Below are positions 10,127 to 18,293 of a stretch of DNA of 64,000 bases, one piece after another. Location of the stretch: NCBI GenBank assembly GCA_001556125.1, contig LSIG01000004.1:62001-126000 (forward strand), read 5' to 3'. Numbering within the stretch: position 1 is the first letter of the stretch; every line of letters starts with the position of its first letter. Made by a program: the position numbers and the translations under genes. This stretch comes from Rhizobiales bacterium CCH10-E5 (GTDB lineage Bacteria > Pseudomonadota > Alphaproteobacteria > Rhizobiales > Beijerinckiaceae). The notes under the pieces were generated by a model. That model was not told where the DNA came from. It was given only the letters and a program-made list of their open reading frames with translations, and did no database searches.

Positions 10127-10627
10127 ATGATCCGTTGCGCGTTCCTGCTGGCTGGCCTCGTTCTCACTACTTCCATCTCCACTCCCGCTTTGGCGCAGAG
10201 CCCGTCTCCCGCTCCGGCGCGCGTCGCTTCCGCGCCCGCCGACGAGCCCGTCCCTCGCGCCGATCGCGCCAAGGCGCGACAGGACTGCCTCGCCGAGCAT
10301 GTCGCGCTGTCGGGTGACGATCTGCGCGCGGCGATGCGCGACTGCATCCAGGCCAAGTTCCCCGGCGTGCAGCTCTATGCCCGCGATGGCGTCACCCGCG
10401 ACGGCAAGCCGACGGCCGTGGCGGCGCGGGCCGCCTGCAAGGCGGATGTCGATGCGCGCGGTTTGACCGGCTCGACGCGGACCGCCGCGCTCGTCGCTTG
10501 TTTCAACGAGAAGCGCCCGGACCTCGCCCAGCGCGCCGAATGCCGCAAGGACGCGCGCGACAAGGGGCTCGACGGCGACGACCTGCGCAAGGCGGTGGAT
10601 GCCTGCGCGCGCGAGGCGCGGTCCTGA
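10127..10627 (+). CDS. Periplasmic protein with three PsiF-like Cys repeats
   Basis: 166 residues. An in-frame GTG at 10085 is rejected because it falls inside the putative promoter. A Sec signal (about 1-25, ending PALAQ) is followed by a Pro/Ala linker and three repeats of about 25-30 residues, each with a Cys pair: RQDCLAEHVALSGDDLRAAM..C, RAACKADVDARGLTG..C and RAECRKDARDKGLDGDDLRK..C. This resembles the PsiF repeat (phosphate-starvation-inducible family). Function unknown; the EcfG-like promoter suggests stress expression. Confidence 0.75.
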   Translation: MIRCAFLLAGLVLTTSISTPALAQSPSPAPARVASAPADEPVPRADRAKARQDCLAEHVALSGDDLRAAMRDCIQAKFPGVQLYARDGVTRDGKPTAVAARAACKADVDARGLTGSTRTAALVACFNEKRPDLAQRAECRKDARDKGLDGDDLRKAVDACAREARS

Positions 10628-10697
10628 GCGGCCACCGCGGGGCCGGGCGGCGTCGCAGCCGGTGGATCGTGCCGGCGATCCGCGCTACAGCGCCGCC

Positions 10698-11387
10698 ATG
10701 GACCTCATTCTCTTCGACCTCGACGGCACGCTGATCAATTCCGAGGCGATCCTGCTGGCGGCCCAGCAGGAGACCTTCGCGCGGCACGGGCTCGCCCATC
10801 CGGGGCGTGAGGCGGGTCTCGGCGTCGTCGGGCTGACGCTCGATATCGCGCTGATGCGGCTCGGCGGCCTGCCCGCCCCCGATGCGGCGCTGGCGGCGAC
10901 CTACAAGGAGGTCTTCGGCGAAATGCGGCTTCAGGCGCAGGCCGATGCCGCGCTCGACGAGCCGCTCTTCCCCGGGGTCTCCGAGACGCTGGCGGCCCTG
11001 GCCGCGATGCCGGGCGTCCAGCTCGGCATCGCCACCGGCAAATCGCGTCGCGGGGCCGACTACATCGTCGAACGGCATGGCTGGCAGGGCCTGTTCGCCA
11101 CGATCCAGACCGCCGACGATGCGCCCTCCAAGCCGCATCCCGGCATGATCCTGCGGGCGATGCAGGAGACGGGCGCGCAGCCCTCGCGGACCGCGATGGT
11201 CGGCGACGCCTCCTTCGACATCGAGATGGCGGTGGCGGCCGGCGTCATCCCCGTCGCAGTGTCCTGGGGATTCCAGCCGGTGTCGACGCTGGTCGCGCTC
11301 GGGGCGCGGCATGTGCTGGCGCGCTCGACCGATCTGCCGGGTGTGCTGGGGCTGCCGGAGGCTGTCGTGGTCGACGCGCCGCTGTGA
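10698..11387 (+). CDS. HAD-superfamily hydrolase (phosphoglycolate phosphatase-like)
   Basis: 229 residues starting MDLILFDLDGTLINSEAILL: the nucleophile is Asp7 and the acid/base is Asp9. Motif II threonine lies in IATGKSRRG and motif IV is GDASFDIEMAVAAGV. The alpha-helical cap lies between motifs I and II (about 15-80), so it is HAD subclass IA like Gph. The substrate cannot be named with certainty. It is followed by a palindromic element and stands alone on its strand. Confidence 0.88.
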   Translation: MDLILFDLDGTLINSEAILLAAQQETFARHGLAHPGREAGLGVVGLTLDIALMRLGGLPAPDAALAATYKEVFGEMRLQAQADAALDEPLFPGVSETLAALAAMPGVQLGIATGKSRRGADYIVERHGWQGLFATIQTADDAPSKPHPGMILRAMQETGAQPSRTAMVGDASFDIEMAVAAGVIPVAVSWGFQPVSTLVALGARHVLARSTDLPGVLGLPEAVVVDAPL

Positions 11388-11395
11388 CCTCGAGC

Positions 11396-11487
11396 GTCAG
11401 GCTCGGGCTTGACCCGAGCCTCTCGGCAGCCGGCGCTCGTCCGTGGCGAGAGTCTCGGATCTGCGCTTCGCTTCGCCCGAGAATGAC
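11396..11487. repeat. Intergenic palindromic element, family B (copy 1)
   Basis: Begins gtcaggctcgggcttgaccc and ends gagaatgac, 9 bp after the HAD gene. The left arm ggctcggg/cccgagcc pairs well. The right part carries the recurring cttcgcttcgcccgag segment. The ends match imperfectly, so this copy looks degraded. Confidence 0.65.
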
Positions 11488-11564
11488 CGCTCGATGGGGC
11501 CGTCAGTACCGCATGTGCCGCCGTCCAGTAACATCCTCGCAACCACATCCGCTCAGCGCCGTTT

Positions 11565-11586
11565 AACCTGAACACGCGTTCAGGTT
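11565..11586. promoter_or_regulatory. Perfect palindrome resembling a lux box
   Basis: Arms aacctgaac / gttcaggtt around acgc are perfect. The core ACCTG-N10-CAGGT (11566-11585) has exactly the spacing and half-sites of the Vibrio fischeri lux box bound by LuxR-type quorum-sensing regulators. A TetR-type operator is the alternative reading. It lies 94 bp before the ATG at 11680. A second short inverted repeat (gttcct acaac aggaac, 11626-11642) lies between them. No luxI or luxR homologue is in the window. Confidence 0.5.
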
Positions 11587-11679
11587 TGCGCGTTAACCAC
11601 CTGCTGGCGGGTCTCGATCCATGGTGTTCCTACAACAGGAACGGACCGGCATAAAACAACGCCGGACAGGGGTCGAGCA

Positions 11680-12117
11680 ATGATGGGTCATGAGCTTCGC
11701 GAATTCGTCGACCAGGTGATGGATCGTCTGGCGATCACGGACGAAGACGTCGCTGTTCTTCAGCGCGACATCCTCGCGGATGTTGTCCTGACCCGCGACG
11801 TCATCGATGTCCTCGTGGCGCTGGATCGGGCCGTGCCCCAGCGCTGCGAGGCCTTCGGCGACGTGCTCGTCGCGGTCGTCGTCGATTTCGCGGTCTGGCA
11901 GAACCGCCCGACCGGCGTGATCGACCGCGAGAAGGCGCACTGGCTGGTGACGACGCTCTCGGCCGGCGAGGGGCCGACCGCCACCGCACGCCGCATCGCC
12001 TTCGAGATCGTGCGCGAGGCCGAGCGCTGCGACGAGGCGCTGATCGGCTTCGCCCTCGACAAGGGCCATGCCAAGACGATGCCGGCCTGGCCCGAGCGCG
12101 TGCTGCTGGCGAGCTGA
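11680..12117 (+). CDS. Conserved-looking cytoplasmic protein (145 aa), unknown
   Basis: I do not recognise a family. The protein is soluble with no signal or membrane segment. It looks all-alpha, with an amphipathic N-terminus (MMGHELREFVDQVMDRLAIT) and a Trp/Lys-rich end. Two adjacent ATGs (11680 and 11683) are possible starts behind caggggtcgagca. The leader carries a lux-box-like palindrome and a second inverted repeat, so expression may be regulated. It has no operon partner: the next gene begins 259 bp downstream. Confidence 0.75.
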   Translation: MMGHELREFVDQVMDRLAITDEDVAVLQRDILADVVLTRDVIDVLVALDRAVPQRCEAFGDVLVAVVVDFAVWQNRPTGVIDREKAHWLVTTLSAGEGPTATARRIAFEIVREAERCDEALIGFALDKGHAKTMPAWPERVLLAS

Positions 12118-12252
12118 TCGCCGAGGCGCAACCGGCTTCGCCCGCCGATCCCCGACTTTCGCATCGGTGGACGGCGGCTTCGCCCTCCCATACATCCGGA
12201 CCCGGATCGCGGTGCGTAGCGGCGCCGTGGTCCGGGTTTCGCCATGACGGCT

Positions 12253-12292
12253 GTGCGAAAAACCGGTAGCCGGTTTCCCGCGACATGCTCTA
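12253..12292. repeat. Short dispersed Hyphomicrobiales-type motif
   Basis: On the minus strand this reads tagagcatgtcgcgggaaac followed by cggctaccggtttttcgcac. It contains aaaccgg-tag-ccggttt. It resembles the widespread rhizobial intergenic motif of the form agcatg...gaa...ccggtttt...cg. The remaining 12118-12376 interval shows nothing else I can support. Confidence 0.45.
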
Positions 12293-12376
12293 ACTGGCGT
12301 GAGGGCAGGTCGCGCGAGCCGCTCGGCTCGGGCCGGCATGCCCCGGACTCGTCGACGACCGGGGGAGGCGCCACGC

Positions 12377-14377
12377 ATGTTCTCGAAGATCCTGATCGCG
12401 AACCGCGGCGAGATCGCCTGCCGGGTCATCAAGACGGCGCGGCGCATGGGCATCAAGACGGTCGCCGTCTATTCGGATGCCGACCGCGACGCGCTCCATG
12501 TCGAGATGGCCGACGAGGCCGTGCATATCGGTGCGGCTCCCGCCGCCCAGTCCTATCTCGTGATCGAGAAGATCATCGCCGCCTGCAAGCAGACGGGGGC
12601 GGAAGCCGTGCATCCCGGCTACGGCTTCCTCTCGGAGCGCGAGGCCTTCGCCCAGGCGCTGAAGGACAACGGTATCGTCTTCATCGGGCCCAATCCCGGC
12701 GCGATCGCGGCGATGGGCGACAAGATCGAATCCAAAAAGGCGGCGGCCGCCGCCAAGGTTTCGACGGTTCCTGGCTTTCTCGGCATCATCGAGAGCCCCG
12801 AGCACGCCGTCACCATCGCCGACGAGATCGGCTATCCCGTGATGATCAAGGCTTCCGCCGGCGGTGGCGGCAAGGGCATGCGCATCGCCCATTCGGCCGG
12901 AGAGGTGGCGGAGGGCTTCGCCCGCGCCAAGTCGGAGGCTGCGTCCTCCTTCGGCGATGACCGCGTCTTCGTCGAGAAGTTCATCGTCGATCCGCGCCAT
13001 ATCGAGATCCAGGTGCTGGGCGACAAGCACGGCAACGTCATCTATCTCGGCGAGCGCGAATGCTCGATCCAGCGGCGCAACCAGAAGGTCGTCGAGGAGG
13101 CGCCGTCGCCGCTGCTGGACGAGGCGACGCGCCGCAAGATGGGCGAGCAGGCGGTCGCGCTGGCGAAGGCCGTGAACTACGATTCCGCCGGCACGGTCGA
13201 GTTCGTCGCCGGCCAGGACAAGTCGTTCTATTTCCTCGAGATGAACACCCGCCTCCAGGTCGAGCATCCGGTGACGGAGATGATCACCGGGATCGACCTC
13301 GTCGAGGAGATGATCCGCGTCGCCTATGGCGAAAAGCTGCGGCTCAGCCAGACCGATGTGAAGCTCAACGGCTGGGCGGTGGAATCCCGAGTCTATGCCG
13401 AGGATCCGACGCGCAATTTCCTGCCCTCGACGGGGCGGCTCGTGACCTATCGCCCGCCGGTCGAGGGGCCGGATGGCGATGCCATCGTGCGCAACGACAC
13501 CGGCGTCTACGAGGGCGGCGAGATCTCGATCTATTACGACCCGATGATCGCCAAGCTCGTCACCCATGCGCCGACCCGCGAGGCGGCGATCGAGGCGCAG
13601 GGCCGCGCGCTCGACGCCTTCGCGATCGACGGCATCCGCCACAACATCCCCTTCGTCTCGGCGCTGATGCACCATCCGCGCTGGATCGCCGGCAACCTCT
13701 CGACCGGCTTCATCGCCGAGGAGTTTCCCGAGGGCTTTTCCCTGCCGGTGCCCGAGGGCGAGATCGCGCTGCGCCTGGCGGCGATCGCGATCGCCTGCGA
13801 CCACAAGCTCAACCAGCGCAAGCGCGCGGTCAGCGCGCAGATGGAGGGCTGGCGCCGCGTCGCCTTCGACCGGACCCGGGTCGTGCTGATCGGGGCCGAG
13901 CGCTTCGAGGGGCAGGTCGGCGGGCAGGCCGGGGCGGTGATCATCGATTTCGGCGCCCGCAGCGTCACGGTTTCGAGCGAGTGGCGGCCGGGCCAGCCGG
14001 TCTGGCAGGGGACGCTCGACGGTGTCGCCATCGCCGCGCAGATCCGCCCGATCGCGAACGGCTTCGCGCTCGGCCATGCCGGGGCCTATGCGGACGCGAT
14101 CGTGCGCACGCCGCGCGAGGCGGAGCTCGCCGCACTGATGCCGGAGAAGGTCGCGGCCGACACCGGCAAGGTGCTGCTCTGCCCGATGCCGGGCGTGGTC
14201 AAGGCGATCTCGGTCGCGGTCGGCCAGGAGGTCAAGGCGGGCGAGGCGCTCTGCATGGTCGAGGCCATGAAGATGGAGAACGTGCTGCGCGCCGAGAAGG
14301 ACGCCACCGTCGCCAAGATCCTGGCGAAGGAGGGCGAGTCGCTGGCGGTCGACGCGGTGATCATGGAGTTCGCCTGA
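12377..14377 (+). CDS. pccA: Propionyl-CoA carboxylase, biotin-containing alpha subunit
   Basis: 666 residues from the ATG at 12377 behind gggggagg. Order: biotin carboxylase N-domain (ILIANRGEIACRVIKTARRM), ATP-grasp (KASAGGGGKGMRIAHS, about 165), biotin carboxylase C-domain (EMNTRLQVEHPVTE), the PCC-type BT linker (about 510-590) and the biotinyl domain with VEAMKMEN, biotin on Lys632. It carboxylates biotin for propionyl-CoA to methylmalonyl-CoA conversion, the end of odd-chain, Val and Ile catabolism. It closely resembles rhizobial PccA and differs from the MccA encoded at 34.6 kb. The pccB partner is not in the window. Confidence 0.93.
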   Translation: MFSKILIANRGEIACRVIKTARRMGIKTVAVYSDADRDALHVEMADEAVHIGAAPAAQSYLVIEKIIAACKQTGAEAVHPGYGFLSEREAFAQALKDNGIVFIGPNPGAIAAMGDKIESKKAAAAAKVSTVPGFLGIIESPEHAVTIADEIGYPVMIKASAGGGGKGMRIAHSAGEVAEGFARAKSEAASSFGDDRVFVEKFIVDPRHIEIQVLGDKHGNVIYLGERECSIQRRNQKVVEEAPSPLLDEATRRKMGEQAVALAKAVNYDSAGTVEFVAGQDKSFYFLEMNTRLQVEHPVTEMITGIDLVEEMIRVAYGEKLRLSQTDVKLNGWAVESRVYAEDPTRNFLPSTGRLVTYRPPVEGPDGDAIVRNDTGVYEGGEISIYYDPMIAKLVTHAPTREAAIEAQGRALDAFAIDGIRHNIPFVSALMHHPRWIAGNLSTGFIAEEFPEGFSLPVPEGEIALRLAAIAIACDHKLNQRKRAVSAQMEGWRRVAFDRTRVVLIGAERFEGQVGGQAGAVIIDFGARSVTVSSEWRPGQPVWQGTLDGVAIAAQIRPIANGFALGHAGAYADAIVRTPREAELAALMPEKVAADTGKVLLCPMPGVVKAISVAVGQEVKAGEALCMVEAMKMENVLRAEKDATVAKILAKEGESLAVDAVIMEFA

Positions 14378-14412
14378 GCGAATGCGGGCTGGATGCGAAC
14401 CCGCGCGGGCTC

Positions 14413-14503
14413 GTCATGGTCGGGCCTGTCCCGACCAGCCACGTCTTCCTCTGTCGAAGACGGTGTTCAAGACGTGGATGCTCGCCACAAGGGCGAGCAT
14501 GAC
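14413..14503. repeat. Intergenic palindromic element, family B (copy 2)
   Basis: Outer ends gtcat / atgac enclose three separate hairpins: ggtcggg-cctgt-cccgacc, ccacgtctt...aagacgtgg and gctcgcc-acaa-gggcgagc. The fold is a four-way cloverleaf. It lies between pccA and the GST gene, 35 bp after the pccA stop. Confidence 0.75.
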
Positions 14504-14521
14504 GCGATTGCGGAGGTTCAC

Positions 14522-15142
14522 ATGCTGACGATCTGGGGGCGGATCAGCTCCATCAATGTCCAGAAGGTCGTCTGGACCGCCGGTGAGGTCGGCCAGAGCT
14601 TCGAGCGCATCGATTGCGGCGGGCCGTTCGGCGGGCTGCGCGAGCCGATGTTCCTGGCGAAGAACCCCAATGCCCAGATCCCGGTGCTCGAGGACGGCGA
14701 CGTCTGCATCTGGGAGTCCAACAGCATCGTGCGCTATCTCGCCGCCCGCTACGGCGCGGGCTGGATCTGGGAGGAGGATCCGGCGCGTCGGGCCGATGCC
14801 GATCGCTGGCTCGACTGGATGCAGGCCTCCCTGCAGCCGGCGCTGATGCCGGTGCTCTGGGGGCTGGTGCGCAAGGTTCCCGAATACACCGCGACCGAGG
14901 TCGTCGCGGCCGGCGTCGCCAAGGCCGAGGCGCTGATGGCGATCCTCGACCAGCATCTCGCGGAGCGCGGCTTCCTCGCCGGTGAGCGCTTTGGCATGGC
15001 CGACATCGTCGTCGGCTGCGGGGCGCATCGCTGGTTGAACATGCCCGTCGAGCGCATCGCGCGGCCGCATGTCGAGCGCTGGTATGCGGCCATCGCCGCG
15101 CGACCGGCGGCCGGCCCGGCTCTGCCGCTGCCGGTCACCTGA
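14522..15142 (+). CDS. Glutathione S-transferase family protein
   Basis: 206 residues. The N-terminal thioredoxin fold has WGRISSINVQKVVWTAGEVG (catalytic Ser likely at 9 or 10), the cis-Pro motif QIPVLEDGDVCIWESNSIVRYLA and then an all-helical C-terminal domain (about 85-200) with the N-capping GMADIVVG. Likely cytosolic and glutathione-dependent; the substrate is unknown. The ATG at 14522 follows gcggaggttcac. The stop is followed closely by the next gene. Confidence 0.9.
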   Translation: MLTIWGRISSINVQKVVWTAGEVGQSFERIDCGGPFGGLREPMFLAKNPNAQIPVLEDGDVCIWESNSIVRYLAARYGAGWIWEEDPARRADADRWLDWMQASLQPALMPVLWGLVRKVPEYTATEVVAAGVAKAEALMAILDQHLAERGFLAGERFGMADIVVGCGAHRWLNMPVERIARPHVERWYAAIAARPAAGPALPLPVT

Positions 15143-15186
15143 TGGTGAGGCGGCGGCGGCTTGATCGCGGCGTGGTGGCTGGCAAG

Positions 15187-15705
15187 ATGGCCTTCATGCG
15201 TTCAGCCCGTCTCGCTCTCGGCTTCCTTCTCTGCGCCACCGCGCCCGGCTTCGCTCAGACCGGCCCGACGCTGGCGGCCGACCGCGCCCAGCTCGCCACC
15301 TGTCTGCGGGAGAACCCAGCCGCGGCGGGGGCCTGCATCGGCTCGGTGGCCGTGGCCTGCGTGGTCGCGGCCGGGGCCAACCGCCAGGCGGCGGAAGCCG
15401 GCTGCGCCCGGCGCGAGGAAGCGGTCTGGCGCGAGAAGCTGGTCCTGGCGGTGCAGCAGAGCGGCCGGCCGCTCGATGCCGGCCAGCGCAGCCGCCTCGT
15501 GGCGCTGCAGATGTCCTGGGAAGGCTATGTCGCGCAGAAATGCGCCTTCTATGCTGCCACCCAGCGCGAGGCCCTCCAGCCCGGCCGGCAGGCCGGCTGC
15601 GAACTGCGCGAGGTGGCCGCCCGGGCGCTGGAACTGGAGCGTGGCGCCCGGCCGCAGGCGCCGGCGCGACGCCCGTCCCAGCAGCCGCCGCAGATCATCC
15701 GCTAA
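15187..15705 (+). CDS. Secreted LprI-like (DUF1311) protein
   Basis: 172 residues from ATG 15187 (ATG 15196 is also possible). A signal peptide ends near GFAQT. The mature part has paired cysteines (C..C..C..C) and the pattern W..L......QR..L...Q..W..Y....C, typical of the lysozyme-inhibitor LprI-like N-terminal domain. The Pro/Arg/Gln-rich end is probably disordered. Periplasmic; a role against lysozyme is known only for some members and is not implied here. Confidence 0.7.
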   Translation: MAFMRSARLALGFLLCATAPGFAQTGPTLAADRAQLATCLRENPAAAGACIGSVAVACVVAAGANRQAAEAGCARREEAVWREKLVLAVQQSGRPLDAGQRSRLVALQMSWEGYVAQKCAFYAATQREALQPGRQAGCELREVAARALELERGARPQAPARRPSQQPPQIIR

Positions 15706-15774
15706 ACGGCGTTAGCAGCCCGTCAGCTTTCACCGGGTAGAAGCGACCGGTCGCCCGAAGCCCGAAAGCCGCCC

Positions 15775-16563
15775 ATGTTCTTCGTTCTCTCCAAGGTGGT
15801 CTGGTTCGTCCTGTCGCCGGTGAACCTCGCCATCCTGCTGGCGTTGCTGGCGGCGCTGCTGGCCTTCACGCGCTGGGCGCGGGCGGCGCGCTGGCTCGGT
15901 GTGGCGTCGCTCGGCTTTCTGGTGCTGATGGCCTTCAGCCCGCTGCCGCGGCTGGTGATGTGGCCGCTGGAGAACCGCTTTCCGCAGCAGCCGGCCGAGA
16001 AGGGGCCCGTCACCGGGATCATCATCCTGGGCGGGGCGATCGGCGTCGCCCGCGGCGACGTGGTTCTGACCAGCGCCGCGGCGCGCATGACCAAGGCGGT
16101 GGAACTCGCCCGCCTGCATCCGCAGGCGAAGATCGTCTTCACCGGCGGCGCCGCCAATCTGATCTCGCCGGTGACCAAGACCGAATCGGACGGCGCGAGC
16201 GTGCTGTTCGAGGGGCTCGGCCTGCCGCGCGAGCGCATCTTGCTCGAGGACAAGTCCCGCAACACCCGCGAGAATGCGCTCTTCACCAAGCAGCTGGTCG
16301 ATCCGAAGCCCGGCGAGCGCTGGCTGCTGGTGACCTCGGCCTGGCACATGCCGCGCTCGATGGGCGTGTTCCGCAAGGCGGGCTTCGCCGTCGAGGCCTT
16401 CCCGGTCGACTACCTGACCGAGGAGAAGGCGTCCGAATTCGTGCGCGTCTCGGGGCGGGCGCCGCGCGGGCTGATGATCGCCGATGACGGCTTCAAGGAG
16501 TGGGTCGGGCTCGTGGCCTATCGCCTGGCCAGCTATACCGACGCGCTGTTTCCGGGGCCGTGA
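15775..16563 (+). CDS. DUF218 (YdcF/SanA/ElyC-like) membrane protein
   Basis: 262 residues. Two N-terminal membrane helices (about 5-30 and 38-62) are followed by a DUF218 Rossmann-like domain: IIILGGAIG, ARMTKAVELARLHPQAKIVFTGG, RNTRENALFTKQLV and LLVTSAWHMPRSMGVFRKAGF. Relatives ElyC and SanA affect envelope assembly in E. coli. The active site is thought to face the periplasm. ATG 15775 lies 69 bp after the LprI-like gene on the same strand; the next gene is convergent, 4 bp away. Confidence 0.88.
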   Translation: MFFVLSKVVWFVLSPVNLAILLALLAALLAFTRWARAARWLGVASLGFLVLMAFSPLPRLVMWPLENRFPQQPAEKGPVTGIIILGGAIGVARGDVVLTSAAARMTKAVELARLHPQAKIVFTGGAANLISPVTKTESDGASVLFEGLGLPRERILLEDKSRNTRENALFTKQLVDPKPGERWLLVTSAWHMPRSMGVFRKAGFAVEAFPVDYLTEEKASEFVRVSGRAPRGLMIADDGFKEWVGLVAYRLASYTDALFPGP

Positions 16564-16567
16564 GGGA

Positions 16568-16837
16568 CTATTCGCCTTCAGGCAGCCGCAGCCGGTAGAC
16601 GCCGCGGAAATCGTCGGGATCGACCGGGCGGCCCTTGCGTGTGATCACGACCTTGCCTTCCTTCATCAGCCGGACCGCAGTGCGGCGGATCGGCTGCATC
16701 AGCGGGCCCCAGCCGTCGGGATGGTCGCCGCCGAGCGCGCGCGCGGCTTCCGAGGGGCAGATCGTGCGGCCTTCGCCGCGCTGCGCGGCCAGCGCCAGGA
16801 TCGTGGCTTCCAGCTCGGTCTCGTCAGGCTTCGTCAT
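16568..16837 (-). CDS. DUF3253 protein
   Basis: 89 residues with a winged-helix look: EATILALAAQRGEGRTICPSEAARAL, then VRLMKEGKVVITRKG and PVDPDDFRGVYRL, the DUF3253 pattern. Function unknown. It lies 13 bp downstream of the DUF599 gene on the same strand, so the two are probably cotranscribed. Confidence 0.85.
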   Translation of the reverse strand: MTKPDETELEATILALAAQRGEGRTICPSEAARALGGDHPDGWGPLMQPIRRTAVRLMKEGKVVITRKGRPVDPDDFRGVYRLRLPEGE

Positions 16838-16850
16838 GGCTCGGACTTCT

Positions 16851-17561
16851 TCAGGGCTCGGACTTGGCCTGCGTCGTGTCGGGATAGCGGAAGACGCGGG
16901 CTGCGTCGGAAGCGAACTGGCGCCGGTACATCGCGATCAGCACGGCGCCGGTGAAGAGAATGAAGGTCGTCGGACCCAGGAACCAGCCCATATAGGCGAG
17001 CGCGAAGAAGAAGGCGCGCTGGCCGCGGTTGAAATGGCGCCCGCCGGCGACGTTCATCTCGATCGCCTCGTGGACGGCGCGCTGCGCATCCTCCGGATCA
17101 TGGTTCTTGGCCGGCGGCAGCGAGCCCAGCAGGATGACGCAGTAGTTGAACAGCCGGTAGCTCCAGGCGAATTTGAAGAAGGCGTAGCCGAAGATCAGGG
17201 CGAGCCCGATGACCTTGAGCTCCCAGACGGCGCGCGTCGGGACGGTGCCGAAGGGCAGGTCCGAGAACAGCGCGACGACGCGATCTGTCGATTGCAGCAG
17301 CGTCAGCGTGCCGCCGATGGCGATCAGCGAGGTCGAGGCGAAGAAGGCCGTGCCGTTCTGTAGGCCGTTCATGATCTGCGTGTCGACGATGCGGTTGTCG
17401 CGCCCCATCGATTCGCGAATCCAGCGGGCGCGACGCAGATTCATCCGCATGTTCAGGCTCTTGCCGGCATGCGGACCCATTTCCACGGCGAAATGATAGC
17501 CGATCCAGGCCGCCGCGAAGAAGGCGGCGCCGATGATGTCGAGCGTTCCGAATCCGATCAT
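16851..17561 (-). CDS. DUF599 membrane protein
   Basis: 236 residues from the ATG at 17561, eight bases behind a ggag site (ATG 17567 is an alternative). Four membrane helices: about 5-20, 75-95, 115-140 and 195-215. DUF599 hallmarks: GYHFAVEMGPHAGKSLNMRMN, RIVDTQIMNGLQNGTAFFAS and GGRHFNRGQRAFFFALAY. Role unknown. First gene of a DUF599-DUF3253 pair, divergent from the rhodanese gene. Confidence 0.87.
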   Translation of the reverse strand: MIGFGTLDIIGAAFFAAAWIGYHFAVEMGPHAGKSLNMRMNLRRARWIRESMGRDNRIVDTQIMNGLQNGTAFFASTSLIAIGGTLTLLQSTDRVVALFSDLPFGTVPTRAVWELKVIGLALIFGYAFFKFAWSYRLFNYCVILLGSLPPAKNHDPEDAQRAVHEAIEMNVAGGRHFNRGQRAFFFALAYMGWFLGPTTFILFTGAVLIAMYRRQFASDAARVFRYPDTTQAKSEP

Positions 17562-17670
17562 ATCCATCTCCGGCGCGCACAGTGCGGCGTGGGCGCGGGC
17601 GCGACAAGGCGCGATTGACGCAGGCGGCGGCAATGGCCACGGTGCCGCCCGTTCGAGAGGGAGGCCGGCC

Positions 17671-18099
17671 GTGCCGCAGACCATCACCAAGGGCTACAAG
17701 GCGCTGCTGGCGGAAGCCGAGGCCGTCGTCGAGACGCTGAGCGTCGAACAGGCGCAGGCGCTGCTCGGGCGCGACGACGTCGTCTTCGTCGATCTGCGCG
17801 ATCCGCGCGAGCTGGAGCGGGAAGGGCGGATGCCCGGCGCCTTCCACTGTCCGCGCGGCATGCTCGAATTCTGGATCGATCCGGAGAGCCCCTATGCCAA
17901 GCCGGTCTTCCAGCAGGACAAGCGCTTCGTCTTCTTCTGCGCCGGCGGCTGGCGCTCGGCGCTGGCGGCGAAGGCCGCACAGGAGATGGGGCTGAGGCCG
18001 GTAGCGCATGTCGCTGGCGGTTTCGGCGCCTGGAAGAAGGCCGGCGCGCCTTTCGATGCGGCCGAGCTGCGCGATCCGGCCGCGAAGGCGACCGCGTGA
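17671..18099 (+). CDS. Rhodanese-domain protein
   Basis: 142 residues from a GTG at 17671 placed seven bases behind gagagggagg. A single rhodanese domain: VFVDLRDPRELEREGRMPGAFHCPRGMLEFW and the active-site loop CAGGWRSA with catalytic Cys, then VAHVAGGFGAWKKAGAP. Cytoplasmic sulfur transfer or persulfide handling; acceptor unknown. Its TGA overlaps the next GTG by 4 bp. Confidence 0.9.
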   Translation: MPQTITKGYKALLAEAEAVVETLSVEQAQALLGRDDVVFVDLRDPRELEREGRMPGAFHCPRGMLEFWIDPESPYAKPVFQQDKRFVFFCAGGWRSALAAKAAQEMGLRPVAHVAGGFGAWKKAGAPFDAAELRDPAAKATA

Positions 18100-18278
18100 G
18101 CCCCGTCAACGTCCTCGTCGTCCTGCTGGTCGTCGGCTTCCTGTTCCGCAAGCCGCTGGGCCGTCTGTTCAGCCGCCAGTTTCCCGACCGGGCGAAGCGT
18201 CACCGCATCGTCGGCACGATCATCGCCGGCTTTTTGCTGGTGATCGCGGTGCGGCTGGTGGCGCTGCTGTGGAAATAG
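18096..18278 (+). CDS. Small membrane protein (60 aa) coupled to the rhodanese
   Basis: Begins at the GTG overlapping the rhodanese stop (GTGA). Two hydrophobic helices (about 4-17 and 39-57) flank a basic middle (RKPLGRLFSRQFPDRAKRHR). No family recognised. The overlap and hydrophobic pattern argue that it is real and translated with the rhodanese. Confidence 0.6.
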   Translation: MSPVNVLVVLLVVGFLFRKPLGRLFSRQFPDRAKRHRIVGTIIAGFLLVIAVRLVALLWK

Positions 18279-18293
18279 GGCTGGGCCCTATTT
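18273..18293. terminator. Compact hairpin at convergent stops
   Basis: Perfect 9-bp stem aaatagggc / gccctattt with a three-base tgg loop spans the stops of the 60-aa gene (18278) and the convergent gamma-glutamylcyclotransferase gene (18288). The A and T runs at the stem base let it work in both directions. Confidence 0.55.

Noticed and set aside
12290..14077. 595-codon minus-strand frame opposite pccA
   Set aside because: Shadow of the third-position G/C bias of pccA; no family motifs and no start context.
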